Origin: JBFILW01 sp041612005
Lineage (GTDB): Bacteria; Gemmatimonadota; Gemmatimonadetes; Palauibacterales; Palauibacteraceae
Length of the DNA: 20,032 nucleotides
NCBI GenBank assembly: GCA_041612005.1
Contig: JBFILW010000028.1
Coordinates: forward strand, 1 to 20,032
Direction: 5' to 3'
Positions 1 through 7,243 of the stretch are shown piece by piece. The number at the start of each line of letters is the position of its first letter. Position 1 is the first letter of the stretch. A program made the position numbers and the translations under genes. The notes under the pieces are model-generated. The model did no database searches. It worked only from the letters and a program-made list of their open reading frames with translations, and was not told the DNA's origin.

Positions 1-885
1 ATCGCCGCGTTCGCGGCCGTCTACATCTTCTGGGGATCCACCTATCTGGCGATTCGCTTCACCCTGGAGACGATTCCGCCGTTCCTGTTCGCGGGCGTGC
101 GCTTTGTGGTGGCCGGCGCCCTGCTCTACGCGTGGGCGGCCCGCCGAGCGCCCCGCCCTACGGCCGTGCACTGGCGAAGCGCCCTGGTTGTGGGCGCCCT
201 GCTGCTCCTGGGCGGCAACGGGGGAGTCGTTTGGGCGCAGCAACGTGTGCCGTCTGGGCTGGCCGCGCTTCTGGTAGCGACCGAACCGCTGTGGATCGTG
301 ATCCTCGCCACCGCGATGGGGCGTGAACGGCTCAATGCGGCAGGCCTGATCGGTGTGATCATGGGATTCGCCGGTGTGGCGCTGCTGGTGGGCCCGCAGC
401 GGTTCGCGGGCGGAGAGCCCGTCGACCTGTTGGGAGCTGTCGTGATCGTGCTGGCGGCCCTGGCCTGGGCGTTCGGGTCACTCTATTCGCGCGAAGCACC
501 GCAGCCGGTTTCCCAGTCTCTCTCCTCCGCCATGAGCATGCTGGCCGGCGGAACGCTTCTGTTGCTTGCCGCGCTGCTTGCGGGCGACTTCGGTCGCCTC
601 GAGCCGAATGCGATCTCGCTCAAGTCGGCGCTCGCGTTCGTCTACCTGATCATCTTCGGATCGCTGGTCGCCTTCAGCTGCTACCTGTGGATCATGAAGG
701 CGGCCACGCCGGCACGGGCGTCGACATATGCTTTCGTGAACCCGGTGATCGCGGTCGTACTCGGATGGCTGCTGGCGGGAGAGGTCCTGTCCCCGCGCGT
801 GATCCTCTCGACGGGAATCATTGTCGCCGCGGTCGCGCTCATCATCGTCCGGAAGCCGGGCGGCGCGGGGCCGACCGGCTCATAG
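1..885 (+). CDS. EamA/DMT-family drug/metabolite exporter, 5'-truncated by window edge
   Basis: The reading frame is open from base 1 and ends at TAG 883-885. About 294 codons are visible, so only a short N-terminus is missing from a family of roughly 300 residues. The protein is almost entirely hydrophobic, with about ten membrane spans. The N-terminal part has the typical EamA signature FWGSTYLAIRF within the first 20 visible residues. A second EamA repeat starts near 'LAWAFGSLYSREA' (about base 455), and the classic C-terminal pattern with 'AFVNPVIAVVLGWLL' follows. This two-repeat build fits inner-membrane exporters of amino acids or metabolites (YedA/RhaT-like). The substrate cannot be told from sequence. 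An internal GTG at 97 could serve as a start, but the signature upstream of it argues that the true start lies before the window. It is convergent with aceA, with a 28-bp gap and no obvious terminator hairpin. Confidence 0.9.
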   Translation: MAAFAAVYIFWGSTYLAIRFTLETIPPFLFAGVRFVVAGALLYAWAARRAPRPTAVHWRSALVVGALLLLGGNGGVVWAQQRVPSGLAALLVATEPLWIVILATAMGRERLNAAGLIGVIMGFAGVALLVGPQRFAGGEPVDLLGAVVIVLAALAWAFGSLYSREAPQPVSQSLSSAMSMLAGGTLLLLAALLAGDFGRLEPNAISLKSALAFVYLIIFGSLVAFSCYLWIMKAATPARASTYAFVNPVIAVVLGWLLAGEVLSPRVILSTGIIVAAVALIIVRKPGGAGPTGS

Positions 886-913
886 CGGCCGTCGCTTCCG
901 TTTAGATCCGGAC

Positions 914-2206
914 TCAGTTGTGATGGATCTCCTGGAACTGCTCTTCCTCCGTCGAGCCGTGCATCGCTGACGTCGAGACCTCTCCGCCCGCAATCGTCTG
1001 GGCGACCCGGTCAAAGTACCCGGCGCCCACAAAGCTCTGGTGCGCCGCAGCCCGATATCCGTCCGCGTCGCTGGCGAACTCCGCCTCCTGAAGCTGCGCG
1101 TAAGCCGTCATCCCGATCTGCGCGTAGCCAGCCGCGAGAGTGAACATGGCGTGATTCAAGGAGTGGAACCCGGCCAGCGTCACGAACTGGAACTTGTAGC
1201 CCATTGCTGCCAGCTCGCGTTGGAAGCGCGCGATCGTCGCCTCGTCGAGCTTCTTCTTCCAGTTGAAAGACGGCGAGCAATTGTAGGCCAGGAGCTTGCC
1301 CGGATACTGGTCATGCACGGCCTCGGCGAATTTCCGCGCGTCGTCCAGGTTGGGCTCCGAGGTCTCGCACCACAACATGTCCGCGTACGGGGCGTACGCC
1401 AGCGCCCGCGTGATCGCCGACTCGAGCCCGTTGCGTACAGAGTAGAAGCCTTCAGCGGTGCGCTCGCCGGTCAGGAACGGATGATCGCGCTCGTCGATGT
1501 CACTGGTCAGTAGCTTGGCCGCATCGGCGTCCGTGCGCGCGATGATGATCGTCGGCACGCCCGCCACGTCGGCGGCCAGTCTCGCGGCGATCAACTTGCC
1601 GATGAATTCGCTTGTCGGGACCAGGACTTTGCCGCCCATGTGCCCGCACTTCTTTGCCGACGCCAGCTGGTCCTCGAAGTGCACGGCGGCGGCGCCCGCT
1701 TCGATCATCGCCAGGGTGAGCTCGAATGCGTTCAGAGGGCCGCCGAACCCGGCCTCGCAATCCGCTACGATGGGCGAGAACCAGTAGGGCTCCGTGTGGC
1801 CTTCGGCGAAGTGGATCTGATCGGCGCGACGCAGAGCGTTGTTGATCCGGCGGACGAGGTTCGGCGCGCTGTCAGCCGGGTAGAGGCTCTGGTCGGGGTA
1901 TGTGGACGCGGCATCGTTGGCATCGGCAGCCACCTGCCAGCCGCTGACGTAGATGGCGCTCAAGCCCGCCTGCACCTGCTGAACCGCCTGCAGCCCGGTC
2001 ATGGCACCGAGAGCCGCGACGTACGGTTCGGTTCGCAGCAGCGTCCACAAGCGACGCGCGCCCATGTCCGCCAGTGTGTGCTCGAGCAGAACGGTCCCGC
2101 GCAGCCGCACGACTTCTTCGGCCTCGTAGGGCCTGGTTATACCGTGCCAGCGGGGATCGATCACCCACTTCCTCGACAGGTCCGCAATCAACGATTCTTT
2201 ATGCAT
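914..2206 (-). CDS. aceA: Isocitrate lyase
   Basis: This enzyme cleaves isocitrate to succinate and glyoxylate, the first step of the glyoxylate shunt, in the cytosol. The 430-residue product matches the usual bacterial length of about 430. The catalytic loop KKCGHMGGK is intact at residues 185-193 (active-site Cys187). The metal/substrate-binding segment 'ADCEAGFGG' is near residue 148, the 'YNCSPSFNWKKKL' motif follows later, and 'SGWQVAADAN' is near 88. The ATG start at 2206 is preceded on the minus strand by a GGGGTGG purine-rich box about 4 bases away. It lies 25 bp downstream of the aceB stop, so the two genes almost certainly share a transcript. No aceK (isocitrate dehydrogenase kinase/phosphatase) follows. 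Instead the operon ends against a convergent transporter gene. Identification is very secure. Confidence 0.97.
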   Translation of the reverse strand: MHKESLIADLSRKWVIDPRWHGITRPYEAEEVVRLRGTVLLEHTLADMGARRLWTLLRTEPYVAALGAMTGLQAVQQVQAGLSAIYVSGWQVAADANDAASTYPDQSLYPADSAPNLVRRINNALRRADQIHFAEGHTEPYWFSPIVADCEAGFGGPLNAFELTLAMIEAGAAAVHFEDQLASAKKCGHMGGKVLVPTSEFIGKLIAARLAADVAGVPTIIIARTDADAAKLLTSDIDERDHPFLTGERTAEGFYSVRNGLESAITRALAYAPYADMLWCETSEPNLDDARKFAEAVHDQYPGKLLAYNCSPSFNWKKKLDEATIARFQRELAAMGYKFQFVTLAGFHSLNHAMFTLAAGYAQIGMTAYAQLQEAEFASDADGYRAAAHQSFVGAGYFDRVAQTIAGGEVSTSAMHGSTEEEQFQEIHHN

Positions 2207-2231
2207 TGTCCCACCCCGCTTGGCAGCTCGC

Positions 2232-3770
2232 TCAGATTGGGTCGAATTCGGCTCGCGTGATCATCTGTTCACTCATTACCCGGGCGCGGCGATATGTGTC
2301 GGCCGCGTTTCCCGAGCCTTCCGGTAACTCTTCGAGGATGCGCTCCAGCTCCTCATCGAACAGGTGCGACACAGTGCTCGGCGCATGTGGTACATCCGTT
2401 CCGTTCTCGTCCGCGACCGCGACCTCGTTCCGGTGGATCATGCGCTGTGCAATCATGAGCCGGTAGATGCGGTCGGTGGCGAGATCCTCCATGTAGCCGT
2501 CCAGCAGGCTCGCTCCCCTGCCGTTCAGAACACCGTTTCGGTATCGAATCACGGTCCGGATCGCGGCGCGAGTGCCTGCCACCGTGCGCTGCCCAACCCC
2601 CTTCGGGAGCGGACGCAGATCCGGGTAGCGCTCCGCATCGGGCGGGCGCGCATCGAGCTGGTTCGGAAACGGGAACTGGTCGACCGCGATCTGGTTCTGG
2701 TCCGGGTGTCCGGTCCACGCGCCATCCATGAGACTGTCGGCTTCGTTCTTCTTATCCTCCGCCAGCACTTTGAGGGCGCGCTCATTCAGTTCCGCGTCTA
2801 CCCGGCTCGGGTAGAGGGCGGTCATCCCGCCGATCGCCATGATGCCCCGTTTGTGGCAGACCTCCGGCATCAAGTCGCGCAGGTTCTGGAAGAAGGCGAC
2901 GTCGTGGGGAATCGTGTTCCGATCGGGCAGCACCCAGTGCGGGTCGAGCAGGTTGAAGTGAATGAGGCTGGCCATGTAGTCCCAGCGGCCGAGGTTCAAG
3001 CCCAGCATGTGATCGCGCAGGATGTAGGCGAACTCCTCGAACTCGTAGGCAAGACCGTGCGATTCGACCAGTGCCATGCACTTAATGTAGTCGGCGGGCA
3101 GTCCCTTCGCCGTGGCGATTGCCTGGAACAGATCGCGCCACCAGTGCGCCTCGACCGCGTGCTGCGACTTCGGAATGTAGAAGGAGAGCGGATGCTTCAG
3201 AGCCGCGGGATCGACCTGGTAAGCGATCAACGCCACGTCGAACAGGGAGGCCGAGACCAGCTCCCCGCTCAGCACGCCGGCCTGTGATAGATGCAGCCCG
3301 CGCGGCCGGGTGAAGATGACGGTCCCGCTCTCGGCGATCGGCACCTCCCGGTCCCGCTTCTTGTCGAAGTAGGAGAGACGACCGGCGATCGCCTCGAGAA
3401 CGTTGTCGATCCCCAGCATGAGGTTCGACCACTCGTTGGCCATCGAATCCTCGAGGTCGAGCATCACGCCCGGCGCTCCGGAGTTCAGCATCTTGACAAC
3501 CAACTCCGCGTCATCGGCGGGTCCCGTCATCTGGTTCCGCTGATCCTGACACCACTCGGGAATCTCGACACGCCAATCGCTCAGAGTGGCATCCGACGGC
3601 TCCAGATAATCGGGGAGCTCACCCGCTTGGGCTCGAGCCAGTTGCCGGAACCGATCGGCCAGGAGAATCCGCTGCCGCGGGGTAAACTCCCGGTGCAAAG
3701 GAAGGAAGAAGTCGAAGAAGCCTTCCGGTAGATCAGTCGCCGGATCGAAGGCCGCTGGAGCGCAGTTCAT
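2232..3770 (-). CDS. aceB: Malate synthase A
   Basis: This enzyme condenses glyoxylate with acetyl-CoA to give malate, the second step of the glyoxylate shunt. At 512 residues it is the compact A-type isoform (G-type enzymes exceed 700). Family motifs occur in order: 'LDLEDSMANEW' (104-114), TRPRGLHL (154-161, with the conserved Arg pair), YIPKSQHAVEAHWW (198-211), the signature RDHMLGLNLGRWDY (252-265), 'GGMTALYPSRVD' (314-325), GAWTGHP (350-356), and MEDLATDRI (427-435) with the likely catalytic Asp429. After WDYM the usual signature Phe is Ala267, a minor deviation. The start at 3770 has an AGAGAGAAG box about 8 bases upstream. It is the first gene of aceBA, divergent from the RDD gene across 345 bp, so shunt regulation is expected to act in that gap. 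Confidence 0.96.
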   Translation of the reverse strand: MNCAPAAFDPATDLPEGFFDFFLPLHREFTPRQRILLADRFRQLARAQAGELPDYLEPSDATLSDWRVEIPEWCQDQRNQMTGPADDAELVVKMLNSGAPGVMLDLEDSMANEWSNLMLGIDNVLEAIAGRLSYFDKKRDREVPIAESGTVIFTRPRGLHLSQAGVLSGELVSASLFDVALIAYQVDPAALKHPLSFYIPKSQHAVEAHWWRDLFQAIATAKGLPADYIKCMALVESHGLAYEFEEFAYILRDHMLGLNLGRWDYMASLIHFNLLDPHWVLPDRNTIPHDVAFFQNLRDLMPEVCHKRGIMAIGGMTALYPSRVDAELNERALKVLAEDKKNEADSLMDGAWTGHPDQNQIAVDQFPFPNQLDARPPDAERYPDLRPLPKGVGQRTVAGTRAAIRTVIRYRNGVLNGRGASLLDGYMEDLATDRIYRLMIAQRMIHRNEVAVADENGTDVPHAPSTVSHLFDEELERILEELPEGSGNAADTYRRARVMSEQMITRAEFDPI

Positions 3771-4115
3771 CGAATTCGCTTCTCTCTACTCGAAGTCACA
3801 GCTGTGTAGACGGACACGTTGGCCTCCGGTCGCGACCTGTTCGGGTCTCCTCTCCGTATCGTCGGGCTTCAGTGCAATCTCCGAACCCTGCCCTCGAGGG
3901 GATGACGAGAGAGGCCAACTGTTTGTGCCGCAAAGATGTACAGGCCTGAGAGAGGCGGTCTCGCACCCGTGGATTCGCTGCCTGTGTTGCCGCAGCACCA
4001 CACGGCACCGAACGAGCGGGGGGATCTAGCGTGGGTCGCGCCGTTCCTCGTTGCAGGAGTATACATTCTACGGGTGGGAAGCCGACAGGGGTTAAATCTT
4101 TGACGCGGCCGGAAT
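3771..4115. other. Divergent intergenic region between aceB and the RDD-family gene
   Basis: I found no credible gene in these 345 bp. They must hold the promoters for aceBA (leftward) and the RDD gene (rightward). Visible structure includes a perfect 10-bp palindrome CCCTCGAGGG at 3891-3900 and a direct repeat GAGAGAGGC at 3907-3915 and 3948-3956, 41 bp apart or about four helical turns. An interrupted palindrome TTTG-N5-CAAA at 3922-3934 sits between the two repeat copies. These are plausible operator elements for carbon-source control of aceBA, but no specific regulator can be named. No convincing -35/-10 pair was found on either strand. Confidence 0.4.
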
Positions 4116-5267
4116 ATGGAAGCGACCGAGCGCGATCCAAAAAGCATCGTCACCCCGCACGCGTTCCGGGTCACGCCCGAGCTCTTGGGAACGCCGTTGG
4201 CGCGGCCCTGGCGACGGGCGGCGGCCATGCTCATCGACCTCAGCCTGGTCGGTATTCTTGCGCTCGCCGGGTGGCGCGTGTTCTGGCCCGTGGCCGCTAT
4301 CGTCCTCTTCCGCATAGCCCGCGCGACCACGGGCGGCATTTTCAGCTCGCGCGTCGCGCGCGTCGCGGTGCGATCGTTGGCGACCGTAGTCCTCATCGTT
4401 ACCGCCTCAGTCGGATTCGCGACCTGCATCAATCCGGAGATAGCCGAAGGGCCTGATGGGTCGGCCGGCGTTCGCCTCATGGATATCGTCCGGGCGCCGG
4501 GCCGCTTTGGTGAGCTGGCAGGCGCGGAGACGGATTCGGCGGCGGCCGTCGTGGCCGAGGTCCTCGTCGGGCAAGCGCTGGCGGTCGGCGGGTCCGCTGA
4601 AGACTTGCGAGCGATCGTCGGCGGTCTCGTCGACGATGGCGACCTTACGGCAAACCGGGGAGCGATCGCGCTGGCCGCGATCGACCGGCTGGCGCCGAAG
4701 CGCGCTGACGACCGGCTTACAACCGCCGAGGCGTCGGATCTCGGCAGCGAGTCGCCCGACTCGCTGGTGATGCGGTATGCGGCCGCGCTGGAGGCCGGGG
4801 ACAGCGCCAGGATCGCCGAGCTGCGCGGACCGCTGGTGGAAGCAGTGGCGCGGGAGCGACTCGCGAGGCTGGATCGCGCCATCGATGAGCTGCAACGAGA
4901 GCAGGACAGTCTGGAGGACCAGCTGGAAGAGGAGCGCCGCGTTCCGGGCATCCGGCGCATTCTCCAGGGCCTGTTGGACGACCTTGGATTGAGCTTCGGT
5001 TGGATGGCCATCTACTTCACCGCCTTCGTCGCTCTCTGGGACGGACATACTCCCGGTAAGCGCGCGCTCGGCATTCGAATCGTCCGCTTGAGCGGCACGC
5101 CGATCAGCTGGTGGGTCGCGTTCGAGCGCTTCGGTGGCTACGGCGCATCCGTGTTTACCGGGATGCTCGGCTTCTTCGAGATGTTTTGGGACTCCAACCG
5201 GCAGGCACTTCACGACAAGCTGGCGCGGACGGTGGTGATCCGGGAATCAGGCGAGGCGGAACGGTAG
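4116..5267 (+). CDS. RDD-family membrane protein with large soluble insert
   Basis: The 383-residue protein has the two halves of an RDD domain separated by an insert. The N-terminal half has 'PWRRAAAMLIDLSLVGILAL' (31-50), with the Arg/Asp pattern that names the family, then a second span near 52-68. A third hydrophobic stretch (about 87-104) is followed by a soluble region of roughly 185 residues (105-290). That region includes an Ala-rich helical part and a heptad-like coiled coil (about 247-276, rich in E, R, L and D). The C-terminal half carries 'DGHTPGKRALGIRIV' (309-323), the RDD second-half motif, and ends with LHDKLARTVVI. RDD proteins are poorly characterised; some are linked to ion transport, so I give no function. 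The ATG at 4116 has no strong ribosome-binding site. It is divergent from aceB and codirectional with the GGDEF/EAL gene 91 bp downstream. The domain call is fairly secure and the role is unknown. Confidence 0.82.
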   Translation: MEATERDPKSIVTPHAFRVTPELLGTPLARPWRRAAAMLIDLSLVGILALAGWRVFWPVAAIVLFRIARATTGGIFSSRVARVAVRSLATVVLIVTASVGFATCINPEIAEGPDGSAGVRLMDIVRAPGRFGELAGAETDSAAAVVAEVLVGQALAVGGSAEDLRAIVGGLVDDGDLTANRGAIALAAIDRLAPKRADDRLTTAEASDLGSESPDSLVMRYAAALEAGDSARIAELRGPLVEAVARERLARLDRAIDELQREQDSLEDQLEEERRVPGIRRILQGLLDDLGLSFGWMAIYFTAFVALWDGHTPGKRALGIRIVRLSGTPISWWVAFERFGGYGASVFTGMLGFFEMFWDSNRQALHDKLARTVVIRESGEAER

Positions 5268-5358
5268 TCACCCTCCTTCAATCGCCGTTTCCGTGACCCG
5301 ATGGCGGGGGGATCGTCGTTATGTGTAGCGGCGCTGTACCTATCGTCCGGGTCATATC

Positions 5359-7110
5359 ATGGAAGAACAGAACAACGAACGCCTCGTCGGTTCGGGGCGT
5401 CCGACCAGAGTGGTACTGCTGGCGGACGAACCGGCGGAGGTCATCCAGCTCATCGAGGAGCGTGGATCGATTCCGGGCCTCCGGCTGGACGTCACCGACG
5501 CGCATCCCGTATCGGCGATCCCCAAGGGCGGACACGCGTGCGATCTGATCCTGCTCGATCTTTCGAGTCGGAACGGTCGCGGCCTCGTCGAGCTGAAGTC
5601 CGCCATCACGGCGGCCCAGGGGGCGCCGGTCGTCGTCGTCGCCCCCGATCCTGCCCTCGCCGAGGCGTGCCTCGAAGCAGGTGCGGACGACTTTCTTGCG
5701 ACTCGAGAACTGAGCGCCCAACTGCTCCAGCGCGTGGTTCTCCATTCCGTGGAGCGCCACCGCATGACGCGCCACCTCCGAATGTCGCAGGAGCAAGAGA
5801 AGTACCTGGCTACCCACGATCCGTTCACGGGTCTCCCCAACCGACAGCTGTTCGCCGACCGCGTGGAGCAGGCGCTGGCATACGCCGATCGCTACGAGCA
5901 GTGGGTCGGCGTGTTGTTTATGGACCTGGATCGTTTCAAGACCATCAACGACACTCTGGGGCACGCGGCGGGCGATGAGCTTCTCAACGCCGTCGTCGAG
6001 CGGGTCGCGCTCAGGATACGGCGGAGCGACACCGCCGCCCGCTACGGAGGAGATGAGTTCGTTTTCCTTCTACTCAATATCGCGCACGCGGAGGACGCGG
6101 CGCGGGTGGCTCGAAACATCATCCGCACCGTCGGCAAGCCGTACGTAGTCGAAGACCGGACGGTCAGCATCACGCCGAGCGTGGGAATCGCCGTCTATCC
6201 GGGCGACGGCTCGAGTGCCGAGGAGCTGATCTCCAACGCCGACATGGCCATGTACCGCGCCAAGGAGCGGGGCGGCAATACGTATGAGTTCTTTGCCGCG
6301 AACATGAACGAGTCGGCGCTCCAGCAGCTGGACCTGGAGAGCGACCTGCGCTCGGCGCTCGCGGCCGACGAGTTCGTGGTGCACTACCAGCCCCTGGTCG
6401 ATGCCCGCCGCTGGACCATCATCGGAGCCGAGGCGCTCGTGCGCTGGCAACACCCCAAACGTGGTCTGGTGGGTCCGGATGAGTTCATCCCGCTGGCGGA
6501 GCGCACGGGCCTGATCGTGCCAATCGGGGAGCACGTTCTGCGCACCGCCTGTCTACAGCATCGCGAGTGGACCGACAATGGGTTCGGACCGCTTCGTATG
6601 GCCGTGAACATCTCGGCACGTCAGTTCTGGGAGACCGACCTCGTCGATTCGATCTCGGGCATTCTGTCCGAAACGGGCATGAACCCCAGCTTCCTCGACC
6701 TGGAGGTGACGGAGAGTTGCATGGTGGACAACGAAGACATGACCGTCGCGGCCATGCAGCGGCTCAAGGACCTGGGACTCTCGATCTCGGTGGACGATTT
6801 CGGGACCGGATACTCCTCGTTTCGGGCTCTGAAGCGATTCCCCTGCGACAATCTCAAGGTCGGTCGCGTCTTCGTGCGCGGAATTCCAAACAGCCCTGAC
6901 GACGTCGGAATCGCCAACGCGATCATCGCGATCGCGGAGAGCATGGACCTCGGTGTGATCGCGGAAGGCGTCGAGAGGCCGGAACAGCTCCGCTTCTTCC
7001 AGAACTGGGGCTGCTCCATCATGCAGGGACACCTGTTCAGCCCCGCGCTACCCGCGTCGGAGTTCCCCGCCATGCTGACCAGAGAGCTCGCCCCCGCCGT
7101 TAACGAATAG
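5359..7110 (+). CDS. REC-like/GGDEF/EAL c-di-GMP turnover protein
   Basis: This cytosolic signalling protein has 583 residues and three parts. Residues 15-135 form a receiver-like domain with the acceptor Asp67 in LILLDLSSRNG. It has only a D-E acidic start (23-24) and Arg117 where the conserved Lys is expected, so phosphorylation is uncertain. A coiled linker follows (about 133-150). The GGDEF domain (about 151-315) has an intact RYGGDEF (228-234), preceded by RRSD (221-224), a canonical RxxD product-inhibition site at the right spacing. Diguanylate cyclase activity is therefore expected. The EAL domain (about 325-575) keeps EAL (358-360), Asn417, E449/E452, DDFGTGYSS (479-487), Lys500, Glu537 and Gln556. 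However, the LKxD motif reads LKVG (Gly502), which may weaken phosphodiesterase activity. There is no membrane segment. The ATG at 5359 lacks a good Shine-Dalgarno. The protein may favour synthesis of c-di-GMP or sense it through EAL. Confidence 0.95.
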   Translation: MEEQNNERLVGSGRPTRVVLLADEPAEVIQLIEERGSIPGLRLDVTDAHPVSAIPKGGHACDLILLDLSSRNGRGLVELKSAITAAQGAPVVVVAPDPALAEACLEAGADDFLATRELSAQLLQRVVLHSVERHRMTRHLRMSQEQEKYLATHDPFTGLPNRQLFADRVEQALAYADRYEQWVGVLFMDLDRFKTINDTLGHAAGDELLNAVVERVALRIRRSDTAARYGGDEFVFLLLNIAHAEDAARVARNIIRTVGKPYVVEDRTVSITPSVGIAVYPGDGSSAEELISNADMAMYRAKERGGNTYEFFAANMNESALQQLDLESDLRSALAADEFVVHYQPLVDARRWTIIGAEALVRWQHPKRGLVGPDEFIPLAERTGLIVPIGEHVLRTACLQHREWTDNGFGPLRMAVNISARQFWETDLVDSISGILSETGMNPSFLDLEVTESCMVDNEDMTVAAMQRLKDLGLSISVDDFGTGYSSFRALKRFPCDNLKVGRVFVRGIPNSPDDVGIANAIIAIAESMDLGVIAEGVERPEQLRFFQNWGCSIMQGHLFSPALPASEFPAMLTRELAPAVNE

Positions 7111-7234
7111 AATCAGGTCGCCACAGAACCCCCGGGGCCTCCCCTCCCCCGCGCACCGGTAGTAAGATGTTCCCCTTGCCTGGCAGGTCGCTGACCAAAC
7201 TCGATGGGTCGTGCGCGGCGCATGCCCACAAACT

Positions 7235-7240
7235 GAGGAA
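7235..7240 (+). promoter_or_regulatory. Ribosome-binding site deciding the hutH start
   Basis: GAGGAA lies 3 to 4 bases before ATG 7244. The alternative in-frame GTG at 7211 would add 11 non-conserved residues and has no purine-rich box. Using ATG 7244 places the MIO tripeptide at 143-145 and the catalytic Tyr at 54, one residue from the known positions in Pseudomonas HutH. This supports the ATG. Confidence 0.65.
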
Positions 7241-7243
7241 TCG

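Noticed and set aside
885..913. Terminator between the convergent EamA and aceA genes
   Set aside because: The 28-bp gap shows no stem-loop with a T-run on either strand.
3869..5011. Long minus-strand open frame (380 codons) opposite the RDD gene
   Set aside because: The translation is a Ser/Arg/Ala-rich shadow of the kind expected antisense to GC-rich coding DNA, without domains or membrane pattern. The plus-strand frame has clear RDD motifs.
7211..7243. GTG at 7211 as the hutH start
   Set aside because: It would add 11 residues not expected from the family and lacks a ribosome-binding site. ATG 7244 has GAGGAA upstream and gives family-consistent residue numbering.
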